From the NCBI GenBank assembly GCA_029204225.1, contig CM055104.1, positions 50,298,006-50,362,005 of the forward strand: a stretch of 64,000 nt of DNA, in the 5' to 3' direction. This stretch comes from Diphasiastrum complanatum (Eukaryota; Streptophyta; Lycopodiopsida; Lycopodiales; Lycopodiaceae). The notes beneath the pieces are model-generated. The model made no database searches, was not told where the DNA came from, and was given only the letters and a program-made list of their open reading frames with translations. Shown here one piece after another: positions 33,480 through 45,060 of the stretch. A program made the position numbers and the translations under genes. Each line of letters begins with the position of its first letter. Position 1 is the first letter of the stretch.

Positions 33480-33880
33480 CTTTGAAGATCTTAAACAGGC
33501 TTTAGTTACCGCACCAATTCTTCGCGTGCCCTACGGATGCTAGTAAGTAGGCTATTGGTGTTGTTTTAACGCAACCCGGAGAATATGGAAAGGATTTTCC
33601 AATCCATTTCCTGAGTCGTCAGCTTGTTCGAGCTGAGGTAAACTATTCCACAACAGATCGAGAAGCACTAGCAATGGTCTATGCTGTTCAACAATTTCAA
33701 CATTATTTGCTCGACCAATTGTTTGTTTTCTATGCTGACCATTATGCTCTTCTTTACCTATTGAATAAACCTTGCAAAACTGGACAAATTGCACGATGGT
33801 TGTTGATTCTTTTAGAGTTCAACTTTCGAGTTGTTATTCGAAAGGGATCACAACATTTTATGGCTGATCATCTTTCATGA
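33480..33880 (+). pseudogene. Ty3 RNase H, element G
   Basis: FPIHFLSRQLVRAEVNYS is followed by TDREALAMVYAVQQFQHYLL and then FYADHYALLYLL. This is the RNase H signature that follows Ty3 RT. A frameshift near 33540 and a stop at 33880 flank it. Confidence 0.8.
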
Positions 33881-33922
33881 TTACCTAATGCTGAAACGTC
33901 TGATGAGCCAATAAATGATGAG

Positions 33923-35254
33923 TTGTCAGATGCGTGTCTATTTTTTATAGATGCGACTTTTTTATGGACAGATGATATGACTAGATATCTCACTAGGGAG
34001 ATCGATTCTCAATTGACCAAACCGCAAAAAATCAAACTTATTATGAAATATTTACCATATCATCTTATTGTGGGACAACTATATAAGTTAAGTGTTGATG
34101 GTATTACACGTCGTTGTGCCCACGAGTTTGAAGTCCGAGAGATTATTGCCTTGAAACATGAGGGTATTGGGAGTGGACATTTCTCCTCTGATGCTACTGC
34201 TAGGGCAATGTTTTGGTTGAATTTTGGTGGCCAACCCTTTTCAAAGTCACTTACGCTTATGTAAAAGTTTGTGACGTTTGCCAACGCGCAAAGAATACCA
34301 AAAGAGCTAATCACAGTCTCCTTACTCCAATACTTGAAAGCGAAGCCTTTCACAAATGGGGTATTGATTTTGTTGGACCTGTTAGTCTAGCAGCACGTGG
34401 CACGCAATCACGATATATCTTGATTGCCACCGATTGTGCAACAAAGTGGATAGAGGCTAGAGCAACACGCAAAGCCGCCGCAAAGTTTGTAGCACGCTTC
34501 CTCTATAAAAACATCATCACTAGATTTGATTGTCCAATAGAGCTTGTCAGTGATCGAGGTTCTCACTTCCTTAATGAAGTCATCAACAGTTTACTGACTC
34601 ATTACTTCGTTATCCAACAAAAGAGTACCCCGTACTATCCTAGATGCAATGGACTATCTGAGTCTACCAATAAAATGATTTGTAAAATCTTAACCAAGAT
34701 AGTAGAAACCAGTCGATCAAACTGGGAAACGAAGTTATTCTCTACTATCTGGGCCTACCATACAATGCCAAAGTGAGCCACATATTGGAAAACACCTTTT
34801 GAGTTGGTATATGGCCAAGAGGTTGTTATGCTAGTGGAATTTTCGATTCCATCCTTACGCGTCACTTTGGCTTTTGCCAAAGACTTGTGTGATGATAATG
34901 CTTATCAACACCAAGTTCAGAATCAACTTTTCAAGTTGACAAAACTATGTAAAACACGTCTTATATCCTACCATGCACAGTTAGTCCACAAACGACGATA
35001 GAAGGCCTGGCATGATCGTCATGTCTGCACCAAGGATATTCATGATGGTGATAAAGTTTTACTTTACACATCTTCCAAAGTCCATCCAGGCAAATTGAAA
35101 TTCCGTAGCCAAGGTCCTCATGTTGTCCAGAAGATTTTTACAAATGGTGTCCTACAATTGAAGACGCTAGAAGGCATACCCCTTGACACATTAGGCAATG
35201 GTAGCCGTCTACGGCGACACTATGAAGAAACCTTTACCATAGATCCTGTTTGAG
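33923..35254 (+). pseudogene. Ty3 integrase, Tat/Athila-like, element G
   Basis: Frames 33923-34264, 34213-34776 and 34804-35254 cover the HHCC zinc domain (HEGIGSGH; CDVCQRAKN), the DDE core (KWGIDFVGP; SDRGSHFL; NGLSESTNK) and the C-terminal region. FELVYGQEVVMLVEFSIPSLRV and GPHVVQKIFTNGVLQL are close to plant Tat/Athila (OTA) integrases. Frameshift at ~34250, stop at 34774 (TGA) and stop at 34999 (TAG). Ends at TGA 35252. Confidence 0.85.
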
Positions 35255-36470
35255 GTGCATTTTAGGATTTCTTCTCATTTTCTTCTATTCTTTTCTTGTG
35301 TCTAACGGTTAGAGTTTTTTTTTTCCATGTATATTCCTACCCAAAGTTTCTACAATACCCTCTATTTGATACTCTTGAAAAATACAAAAATAATATGTGA
35401 ACACTTCGTTTTTAAAAACGGGCTTGAAAGATATTTTTTGATCTAGAATTCCACCAACATTCCCCATGATACTTGCATTCGTCGCCTACCCTCAAATTTT
35501 CCTATAAATTCATCGCACGCTCTTTCCTTCTTTCATAATTCTCAAGAGAGCTCATGTCAGATTAGCAAATCTCTGGCGCTTTTCCGGACTTTGCATCCAA
35601 TTCAGTCGATTTCAACTGCACACTGATCGCTCTCAAAAATACTTTCATATAACTATTTTTCAGAGCTAGTTGCAGTCGCCATCAATTTCAAACTGACCGC
35701 TATCTCATCTCTCCTTCACATGCATGCATCATCTGATTCACTTGCCACGTGAATCCAGCCGCCATCTTCAGCTCTATCTGCATCCACCATCTTTCACAGG
35801 TACCCTCTATTTGTATCCGCCATCTATATCCACTATTTGTATACGCCATCTGTATCCGCTATTTCTATACGCCATCTATATCCGCTATTTGTATACTCCA
35901 TCTGCATCCACCACCTTCAGCTCTATTTGTATCCGCCATCTTACACACATACTCTCTCTTTGTATCCGCCATTGTACCTATCAGTTCCATCCGCCCACCA
36001 CCAACAAATACTTCCATCCCACAACAAAATTTGAATCCGCCAGCTTGTATCCGCCATCTACTTTATCTCCAGTCGCCATACTACATTTTTGCATCAAATT
36101 CCATCCAACGATGGCCACCTTTTTGCATCCGACAGCCACCTTTTTTTTCTTTTTACTGCATTCGCCCCTCGTTTTGCTTTCTAAATTTTTTTGAGATTCA
36201 TCTATTTTTTGAGATTCGTCTCTTTTTTGAGTTCATCTATCTTTCATGATTCTTCTATTTTTCGAGTTTGTCTATCTTTCGCGTTTCGTCTGTTTTTTGA
36301 GTTCATCTATCTTTCAAGTTTCGTCTGTTTTTCGAGTTCGTCTGATTTTCGGATTTCGTTTGTTTTTCGAGTTTCGTCTTTTTTTCGAATTTTCAAGATT
36401 TGTCCATTTTTGGAGATTCGTCTATCTCTCCAGTTCGGTCATCAGTTTTAAGAGGCGATGTAGGGGGTAT
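35255..36470 (+). repeat. Probable LTR/promoter region with two tandem arrays
   Basis: Non-coding, pyrimidine-rich. A TATA-like box (CCTATAAATTC, near 35502) is followed by typical leader sequence. 35800-36060 is built from short units around TATCCGCCATCTGTAT. 36185-36440 is built from ~24-bp units around TTCGTCTGTTTTTCGAG. It begins where the integrase ends, so it may be the 3' LTR of G or the 5' LTR of the next element. No second copy is present to settle the limits. Ser/Ile/Phe-rich open frames here are repeat artefacts. Confidence 0.5.
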
Positions 36471-36576
36471 GGTGTCAGAAGTGGATGTGGTTGAACAAGT
36501 GAATGGAAGTGCTGAAGGTTGGTAGGATAAAAATGGTTCAGAAAAACAAGAAGGCGAGTGGGGCAACTGTGTATAA

Positions 36577-37674
36577 GTGGAAGAGTCCACTTATACACAG
36601 TTCATTTCACCAACAGCTCAGTATAACCTCATAACTAACCCATTACCCTCCACTCGTAAACTATTTTCGCTTCCATCACCACCTGATGTTAATTTTTCTG
36701 ATCAAGATCCACTTGATGAGATTGTGCAGCCCCCTACTATGGGACTTTCTTCACCCCCTCCAGAAGAAAAGAGCGATATTTTCAGTGAATCAAATTTTGG
36801 GGGTTCAACACCAAGGATTCCTGATACGAAGAGTGCCATAGCCTTGGACGACTATTTGGCAAGGCCCTCAAGGAAGCTGCCCGAGAAATCCATAGAAAAG
36901 ACCAAAAGACGGTAAGAGGATCGAAAACAATCTGATGAATCCCGGAAGACCTATAAGAAAGGAGAACGAGGGGGGGGGGGCAAAGAAAGTAGCTATAGAA
37001 GAATATCCAAAGCTCAGCAACCTCGTGAGCGCCATACGTCCACAACCCTCCTGGAGGATCGTGATGATGTTGAATAATGGTGAGCAGCTTCAGGAGTACA
37101 TAAGGGCACCAAGCTGGAAAAGGGTCGACCCTTACTATGCACCAATTAAGAGAAGAGACCCTTGGGAGAAAACAAAACCAGCCGAGCGACAAATCAATTG
37201 GCCTTTTATTCCAAGAATTGACTCAAGCTCAACTATGGTAAAGTATTGAGACGTGCTACTAAAGTTTTGATAAATAGAGGAAGTGCAGATACTATAGTCC
37301 AAGAAAGTGTAGATTATTGTTTATTCATAGCCTTTCTCATGGCTTTGGAGTGCTACTGGTATAAGGGGCCACCACCTATAAAGTTGGACGTAAATCAACC
37401 TTTGCAATCAGAAGATGCACATCTAATGATGGCCAGACTTTTTTTCTGAGTCGCATTTATGTCTAGTCAGTACGTGTAGATGATCGAGAAGTGGTATGAA
37501 AATAAGTTCATACTTGGAATAAGGCCGTACCTGGGACCTATTCCGTTGGGCGCAAAGACAAGATTCATCACATTTGAAGCCATCGGGAAGAAGGTCGGCT
37601 ACGAGAAATCTCTGGATAGAAGAAAAGCTGAAAAGAGCAAGCAAGAGACTCTCGGCTACGCATGGCTATCCTGA
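36577..37674 (+). pseudogene. Diverged relative of the family D C-terminal domain
   Basis: Four broken frames (36577-36915, 36935-37249, 37246-37449, 37480-37674). The last three show the landmarks of the family D C-terminal domain in order: RPQPSW, then GEQLQEYIRAP (D0: PQPEW, AIRAYVTSP), a DPW..INWPFIP segment (D0: NFNWPII), an MALECYW segment (D0: MGIETKW), and NQPLQSEDAHLMMARLFF (D0: NKVLVSDKVEDQLPVARVYY). Identity is low and the match is by eye, so this is remote homology at best. The first frame is Pro/Ser-rich like the family D linker. A run of 10 G at about 36971-36980 precedes the second frame. Function is unknown. Confidence 0.45.
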
Positions 37675-39073
37675 TAAGATGTTGCACCTTTGAAATTTTG
37701 TCAAAAGTTTTAAATCTATTAGTCATAATAACAAATTGGACAATTAATATGTGTATTTTTTTGGCGATTTGAATGTAAAATTTTTAAAATATTTTGCGTC
37801 GCTCAGTCCAAATTTAGAATATTTGCAAAATGCAGTATTTTACAAATAATTCATTAATTTTTAAGTTTAAGATTCAAAATTCACATAAATTACTAAAAAA
37901 TTGTAAGGGCTTAAAAAAAATGGGTCCTCCGCACATTTCCCGTTTCATAAGATTTTATGTTTAGAAAACACTGATTTCTTCATTTATTCTATAGGAGCAT
38001 AATGTAGAGGTGTAGTACCCGTGATCGATTGTATGTTTCGATTCTAACGAATGATAAGAGGTAAGTCTCGGTAGTGTAGACTACAAGAACCTTTCATAAC
38101 ACAGTTACAATCCACTTTATGCGTTTATAGTTATCATTCAGCTTAATAATAGTTTCAATATAAAAGAAGTATAAAGATGTCAACGATTGAATCGCTGATC
38201 TATTAAACGTAGGGTGAGCATAAACCAATTTACGTAACCGTATATTGTAGTAGCAGCAATTAGTAGGAGCAACATTAGAGGTGGATGTCAGCCTCATGAT
38301 ACTACCTCAAAGAGAACAGCGGAACGTGAATGGATTGTTAAACTAATGTGTCTGTGGTGCAAACATTAAACTATCGATATTAAGCAATAAATGTGTATGC
38401 ATTTTCCCACACAATGTAGTTGTGACCATCGACGGTTTTCCAGCGCATCACATCATGCGTATCAATCCAAAATATGTAAATGATGCAATCCTTCAAGCGA
38501 TATACATTAGCGCACTACCTTCGCTGATTTTCAGCGCACTACCTTCATTGATTTTTAGCGCACAACATCAAGTATACTAGTGCATGAATTCAACTATTCA
38601 AGAGTGTATGTGAAATTGTCAATCAAACAACAGTGATCAGCGACCATCACTGGCCATCAACGCGCTTATACAAAACAGATACTTGTGCAAACCAAGTTAT
38701 ATAAAGTTCATATGTGTTGTATGCTAGGAAAAATACTAGTTTTGTAGTTGTAACATTTCACTAAAATTCTCTTATGATTAGTCAATGAGAGATTGAGTTG
38801 GCATTATGGCAAAAATTTCATGTAAAAAAACTATGAGTGGATGCCAAATAGCACATGCACATTTTGATCCATGAGAGAGCTGTGGCAAAAGGCCCATCAC
38901 TTAGGCCTTTCAATTTGCTCATGATAATCCTCTAAACTTTCGCCCTTCGGGTCGTCTAGTAATGCCAAGTGCTCAATTTTTTTTAATGTTGGAAGCACCT
39001 TTAAAAGCATAATGTTCATGTCAAATACAGAACCAAAATTTCTGTCGTAATTTTTAAGTGGACAAGGTTATGA
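37675..39073. other. No recognisable gene
   Basis: A/T-rich. A small tandem repeat (CAGCGCACTACCTTC type) sits at 38512-38565. No coding domain is seen. Confidence 0.4.
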
Positions 39074-39130
39074 TGGAATGTGCATGTGGATAGCCAATGA
39101 CGGGCTGCCACATAGCGCATGCACATTCCA
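39074..39130. repeat. Perfect 13-bp inverted repeat with 31-bp loop
   Basis: TGGAATGTGCATG (39074-39086) and CATGCACATTCCA (39118-39130) are exact reverse complements. It could be an old transposon end or a hairpin. No target duplication is evident. Confidence 0.7.
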
Positions 39131-39650
39131 TAAAAAATATGATTTTTTTTTTTGCGAAAATCAAAAAACCAGAAATAGAATTCAAATTTTTTTTAATAGA
39201 AAATGAAACCAAAAATATAGAAATCTACAACAAAAAAATTTGCAAAAAAAAATTTAAATTTTTTTTTTCTGAAATTACAAAAAAAACCGGGAAAAAAAAC
39301 TGCAAAAAAACTGGGAAATATAATCTTTGCACGTGTCATTATGCAAGGAAAGGCCCTTGCTCTCGGGCCTTCTACCTGCTTGTTGGGGCCCTCAGGCACC
39401 CATATTGTAGGGCAAAAGGCCCTTGCACGTGGGCCTTCCCCCCCACTAAACACTTCTTGCCTTTGCCCAAGCAAGGCATTGCACCATAAAGGCGTGGGCA
39501 ATTCGACTAGGCAAGGCATTATTCATCGGGTAGGGCAAGTCAGCTTTTATGCAAGGTAAAATTCTGATGTAGACCTTGTCCCTTTAGGCCTTGCCCCTAG
39601 GCAAGGTCTTCATGACCGCAAAGCCCTTGGAACATAGGTTTATCTTATGC
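39131..39650. repeat. A-rich block followed by GCCTTGC/GCAAGGC-rich block
   Basis: 39135-39320 is A-homopolymer-rich. 39330-39620 contains many GGCCCTTGC, GCAAGG and GGGCCTT words in both orientations, giving alternating short inverted repeats. Open frames here are composition artefacts. Confidence 0.5.
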
Positions 39651-40299
39651 ATAATGTTATGTTAGCAATTTTGTGGCAAATAAAATGTCTATAATTTTCC
39701 TCATAATATGTTTAAAATTAGACTTCAATTCCAATCAAAATTTTAAAAATAATGTAAACTAAATAGTGGAATTTCAAATTCACTTTCTTTTGGCTAAGAA
39801 AATATTGCGATGAGTGAGGGATGACCGTTGGAAACTAAGGGTGCAAATGTGAGTATTATAAATAAATAGATAACCTAAAACTTGCCAACAACTATCTATT
39901 ATGCAAACTAACGACCATGGGCTGAAATAATGCTCAAATTTATAATATATATGCATCATATTTCAATGGCTACTGCTTAGTACTTAAATGAATCTACACA
40001 AGCAAAAAACGCAAGGGATTAAAGTGCCCCTTCTCCATTAAAGTAGGGTATTGGTTAGGTTCACCCAAGCAAGTTCAATTCTCCTAATCCCATGTGTGAA
40101 AATTAAAAATTATTCAACGGTGAACGATTTTGTTGTCGGAAGTGTGCCCTTGTATTTCTAAAGTGCATTAGTTTGTCAAAATAGCCATTATGACTTGAAG
40201 TCATAAAAATATTCAAAGGTTCCATAAGAAAATTCAAGAACTTTTATGAATCGTCAAACATGCCAAAAAAAAAGGGAATCCCCACTTAGAGAGATAAAG
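39651..40299. other. No recognisable feature
   Basis: A/T-rich, no coding signal. Confidence 0.4.
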
Positions 40300-40395
40300 A
40301 ATGAGTGGTCCCACACTTGGGGGAGCCCTTATGTGGAGCCCTTGGTTTGAGAGAGAGAGAGAGAATGAGTGGTCACACTTGGGGGGAGCCCTTGG

Positions 40396-40438
<43 letters not shown>

Positions 40439-40605
40439 AGAGAGATAAAGAATGAGTGGTCCCACACTTGGGGGAGCCCTTGGTTTGAGAGAGAGAGAGA
40501 GAAAAGAGAGATAAAGAATGAGTGGTCCCACACTTGGGGGGAGCCCTTAGTTTGGGAGAGAGAGAGATAAAGAATGAGTGGTCCCACAATTGGGGGAGCA
40601 CTTGG

Positions 40606-40652
<47 letters not shown>
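40300..40652 (+). repeat. Minisatellite with embedded (GA)n, five units
   Basis: Units begin AATGAGTGGTC at 40300, 40364, 40451, 40517 and 40573. Each carries CCACACTTGGGGGAGCCC (or a variant), GTTTGA and a (GA) run of varying length, so unit size varies from about 56 to 87 bp. Confidence 0.9.
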
Positions 40653-40658
<6 letters not shown>

Positions 40659-41746
40659 GAATGTGTCTTTTGGGTATTATCGTTCATTGGGTCATCTACT
40701 CGCCATAAAAACGATGAAGCATCTAGGGTAACATCTCTCATGTTTCACACAAGTGAATAAATGTTTAGGCCATTAAATTCCATTCCCCCCATTACTAAAG
40801 ATGATAACAAAATATGCAAAACGCTCTCACCATCTTTTACATCTTTTATGGTAGGATTAGGATTCCCAATGAAAGGCCACTCCAAAATCTAATTTCGTAT
40901 GTAAAAAGCAACGGACATCACGATATGTACTTAAAGTTTGCAAAGCTTAATCTGCATATTACATCAATTTCTGCCACGCAAATATGGAAAGCATACCAAA
41001 TTACCAATCGCTGGCATGTACGGACGGCAAATTGTGAAATGTACAATGAACCTGTGACAGACTTTGGGTGAAACGGCAGCTCCATTGCCCGAAACAGAAA
41101 ACTTACTTAAAGAGCCACGTACTCGAATTCCAGATTGGCCATGGAGGATAAACTGATAAAGTCAGCAGCATTCTTCCTGGCAATCTTGTGTCCAAATTAG
41201 TGGTACTGACAAGCGCAATCTACCTCCTAAGCTACGACAGATAGCGAATTATAATAGCTGCCTTAAAATTTTCCAGGCGTAATTCTCGTTTAGCACCATC
41301 GTTTAAAGAAACTCATATCATAATTTTTGTTACCTATTGAAGCCATCAACTAATCACTGACTTATTATACTAGATTGCGCATCGAAAGTTGAAACTGATA
41401 TAAATAAGTTTTGACACCGTCAACTGATCACTGATTAGATGTTGTCAATTTTGTGTCGACTTTGATAAATAACAAACAATATACAGCCGTACTGATGACT
41501 ACAACTATAAATCTATTCGTCCCCTTATTATTCAGGGGAATTCAAACTAAAACATAAACAGAGATTCAAAAATTATTGCAAAGAATAAACAGACTGCCTA
41601 ACAGATTTATGCCACCAAGCACACTTTTGCACATCTGTGCATTATTGGTAAGTCTTCAAGAGCTTTAGAAATTAGCTGCAAATACACAAACGTTTCACCA
41701 TTCTGCGTACAACCTTTGAGCTTTGGTGCTCCTCTATAGAAGCTCA
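40653..41746. other. RALF 3' flank
   Basis: Non-coding; presumably contains the RALF 3' UTR at its right end. No second gene is seen. Confidence 0.4.
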
Positions 41747-42157
41747 TTAGTGTGTATCCCTGCCACAACGACTAATCGCGGAACAGCCCCTCCTGTAAGG
41801 ATTAACTGGACCACTAGCTGAATTGCAATTTGGAGTGTAATAGGATCTTCCTGAACCGGGAGGACATGGAACACGATCGGCACCTAGAGATCCATAACTG
41901 ATGTAATACTGCCTTTGCGCCAAGATCCTTCTATTAATCTCAGAATCCATTAAAAGCTCTTGCTCAAGATTGCATTTGCCCATACTCATATCGCAGCTTT
42001 CGCCACTGGAAAACCTTTTCTGAGGCTGCAGCACTCCAGATCCGTATGAAGGCCTTGATAGTGAAGACAGCGGAGTCCAATCGTGTTCACCATTAACTTT
42101 GCAGAAAAAGATTAGGACTGCTACCAAATAGGCCAATTTCAACGACATATTTGCCAT
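41747..42157 (-). CDS. RALF peptide hormone precursor
   Basis: An intact 136-residue prepropeptide of the Rapid Alkalinization Factor family, secreted ligands of CrRLK1L receptor kinases (FERONIA group) that raise apoplastic pH and restrain cell expansion. Residues 1-23 form a signal peptide (hydrophobic LAYLVAVLIFF). The propeptide has RRIL at 76-79, the S1P subtilase cleavage motif. The mature 57-residue peptide carries YISY at 85-88 (receptor binding) and four Cys at 98, 111, 125 and 131 forming the two conserved disulfides, with NPYRRGCSAISRC at the end. All family landmarks are present and the length is typical. Start: ATG at 42157 gives the signal peptide; a second ATG three codons in (42148) is possible. 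No intron in the coding part. It is the only fully intact gene in the window. Confidence 0.95.
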   Translation of the reverse strand: MANMSLKLAYLVAVLIFFCKVNGEHDWTPLSSLSRPSYGSGVLQPQKRFSSGESCDMSMGKCNLEQELLMDSEINRRILAQRQYYISYGSLGADRVPCPPGSGRSYYTPNCNSASGPVNPYRRGCSAISRCGRDTH

Positions 42158-43018
42158 CGGAAAATTAACGAACTCCCTGAACTAGAGAAAGTTGTGAAAT
42201 TTTTGCATGAAAGAACAGCAAAAGTCGTTCCAAAGATTTGATTCACTGTAGAAGGAAAACGTATCTTCTCATCCTCAGCAAAAACCGACAAGAAAGTTCA
42301 AGCAAATAGCCATAGTACTCTAATTATAATATTTGCTCATTTGCAGTAAATAACAACGCCGAGCAAAACAACATCCTAATTTGAAATTATTTCACTGTAC
42401 AGCAAAAGAAAATTCACACACCTGAAATTCATACATACACGTTTTGTGTCATAGAGTTTATTCCGAGGTACCGCCACACCTATGAATAAATGATCGACTG
42501 AACGGAGTTGCTATACTTTACTGAGCTCAGACATGTAATACACACGATTTAGCCAGAAGAAAGCAGGAGGAATTCAATCGCTGTAAAGCTTGAAGCCAGA
42601 AACATCAATCGAATTGCAGACAAGCTTAGTAATCGCAAAAGGCAAAAGCCATCCCAGATAGTCCTCTAGCCTGTGCAGCACCGTGCAGCGAGACCTTGAA
42701 TCAAGTGAATAATCCACAACAATCTCGAAACAAGTACAAAACAGCCTGCAATAGCAACAGCGCACGAATTAGCCCAAAAAAAGTTGAAAAAAGCTCAAAT
42801 TAAAGCCAGAAACAGCAGAGAGATCCGTGACGACGCACCAGAGACGAGCTATTATTGACGATTGATGGATCCAGATTCGAGATTAGACGAAGAAGAAGCT
42901 GCATCGAGGCGCGGAAGCAGACGACGACGGGCAATCGAGCGACGCAGCTGCAGCTGCGAGGCAGCCGATAATTGTCCGTGTTTCAACGACTATTCACATC
43001 CGCACCACTCCCAAGGCG
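42158..43018 (-). promoter_or_regulatory. Probable RALF 5' UTR (with leader intron) and proximal promoter
   Basis: A GC-rich, repeat-free block at about 42840-43010 contrasts with the A/T-rich sequence between it and the start codon. Read on the minus strand, a possible donor (CTGGTGCGTC near 42835) and a possible acceptor (TTTCTCTAG near 42184) would remove a ~640-nt leader intron. This is inference from composition and splice-like words; no TATA box is clear. Confidence 0.4.
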
Positions 43019-43026
43019 CCACGTGG
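43019..43026. promoter_or_regulatory. G-box upstream of RALF
   Basis: CCACGTGG, an extended CACGTG G-box (bZIP/bHLH site), about 860 bp upstream of the RALF start codon and next to the GC-rich block. Confidence 0.5.
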
Positions 43027-44475
43027 TGACAGCTGTCTAAAGCTCAAACAACCACCCCTGTCCTTCCTTGCCCTTTCTTTTATTTGGGTGTCCTGAATGC
43101 TCCATCTGTGCACCTGATTGGAATCAAGTTTCAGTTAGGGCATAAAGCTTGAAAGCAAGTCCTCACCTACATGCCACTTATTGGAGGACCCACCCAAGAG
43201 ACCATGCTCACACTAGGCTTCTTTCTTTCTTTGATCAATTATTTTTTTCTCATTTCTCTAGACACTGTCGATTTTTGCCCAGCGTCCCCACGTTGAACTT
43301 GCATCAATTTTCTATCACAATCTGCTTTGAAAAGTGATTTGATTTCTCGCTCTTCGCAAATTTGCAAATAACATCTCGAATCAAATAATTGGTTCCTCAT
43401 GAGCACTTCTTAGAGATTACTTCTAAAATGTGCATTCTTTTTCCTTCAAAATCTAGAAGCTCAAAAAAGTTGTCCATTTAAATTCTCCAAGTACTAGATT
43501 TTGTAGGTAGATAATGTACATGTAAAACACCTGTAGATTTTGGGATAACTCAAATGTCTAGGGCATTATGGACATTATACTTCTCTCGGGCATTCCAGTT
43601 GTAGTGACATGTTTGGGCATGGATTCACTTGAGCACGCCTCACTCACCAATTTGGATATGTTGTCTTCGACTAAGGGCCAATGCGGATGTAAAAAATCAA
43701 GGGTGGCTCCATCGTGTCCAGGGGTTTTTTTACAAGTCGTGGTGCGCAAAAGTAAAGATTCTTTTAAAGTGAAAGGTAGTTGCTTCTATGATAAGTAAGA
43801 GAGACTCATATATCTTATTATCTACTTCTAGCTTGCTTGTCTTCTAGACTTCTATGTTGAGCTTTTAATTTCTTGAAGTGGGGAGCTAAAGGAAATTCTA
43901 CCTTTATAAGCCAATTGAGGTAAGTGCTTTTTTATGGGAAGCAACAAATTATTGGTCAATGGCTCTAAGTTTCTCTATGAGAAGTAGTTTCTCATGTGAC
44001 AGACTCCAAGATGGGTCTCTTAAAAAGGTTCTTTCACCATTGATATTAGTGAGAGAATCTTGAATGAGGCTAGTTCCTTGGATAATAAATTGAAATCTTC
44101 TAGGCTTTGCCTAAGCCTAAAGGATTTAGCTTTTAAAATTTGTGAACTTTTCTTTTGTGAGTGCTCTAATTTTGCATAATGCGTGGTAAAAGTTACATCT
44201 AGCAAATGCAACCTAATCTATAAGTATATAAAACACTTCACAATGCAAATTCTTGGTGGGGTAAACACATGCAAAAAAAAAATTGATGGGAGTAGGGCCA
44301 AGCCCAAGAAATTAGTTGGCATTATGGATCTTGGAAATCTAGATATTTTTGTACAAGAGTAGATATTTGGCTAAGTTAGTTTGATTTATTTGTCAATCTG
44401 TCAACATGCTAGTTATGTCAATAATCACAATGCCATTAGCATAAACACAAACACAACTAGAGGAGCAAAGCCACC

Positions 44476-44484
<9 letters not shown>
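43027..44484. other. No recognisable gene
   Basis: A/T-rich intergenic sequence. Short open frames show no family resemblance. Confidence 0.4.

Positions 44485-44562
<78 letters not shown>
44485..44562 (+). repeat. (GA)n microsatellite, about 78 bp
   Basis: Uninterrupted GA dinucleotides. Confidence 0.95.
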
Positions 44563-44566
<4 letters not shown>

Positions 44567-44689
44567 AGGGTTTGACTAATTCCGCATTAGCAATCTAAAG
44601 TACAACTAAGTTTAGCCTAGTCTAGTCCTAGCTTGGTGAGTGAAGACTGAAGGGAACGACAAATTTGCACTATTCTTTACTTGATAGAG

Positions 44690-45060
44690 TGCGAATTTGG
44701 TCAAATTTTATTCTACCTACTAACTTAGTAGATATATCCACCACTTGATTTTCAGATTTATGAAAGACAAGATGAGTGGCACCTTCAGAAAGACAACTTG
44801 ATGAGTGGCACCTTCAAGTAATTTTTTTTTGAACAAAACAATGATATATCTCTATCTACTTTGTTTGAGCATGTGAAATTAGCTTTTTAGCAAGGTGAAT
44901 ATTGGCAACTTTGGTTATCACAAGATACAATCATTGCCCCCACCTATAATTAACCTAAGTGATCAATCTACGTAAGAAAATTGTCTTCTTTGTAGCACTG
45001 ATGAGAGCATGATACTCGTCTTCCATCAACGCTAAAACTATAGTTAGTTGTTTTTGCTAC
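44690..45060 (-). pseudogene. Heavily decayed Copia RNase H
   Basis: Minus-strand frames show a DEYHALISATKK-like segment, a CDNQS segment and ENQVVDISTK, in Copia RNase H order, with many stops. A small tandem duplication (GATGAGTGGCACCTTCA, twice) lies at 44772-44817. Confidence 0.45.

Noticed and set aside
35724-36249. Ile/Ser/His-rich open frames that could look like membrane proteins
   Set aside because: They arise from the TATCCGCCATC and TTCGTCT tandem arrays, and overlapping frames are all open for the same reason.
40234-40741. Overlapping open frames on both strands
   Set aside because: Created by the minisatellite and its GA runs; no codon-like bias.
42574-42765. Small minus-strand open frame upstream of RALF
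   Set aside because: No family resemblance; it lies in the probable leader intron.
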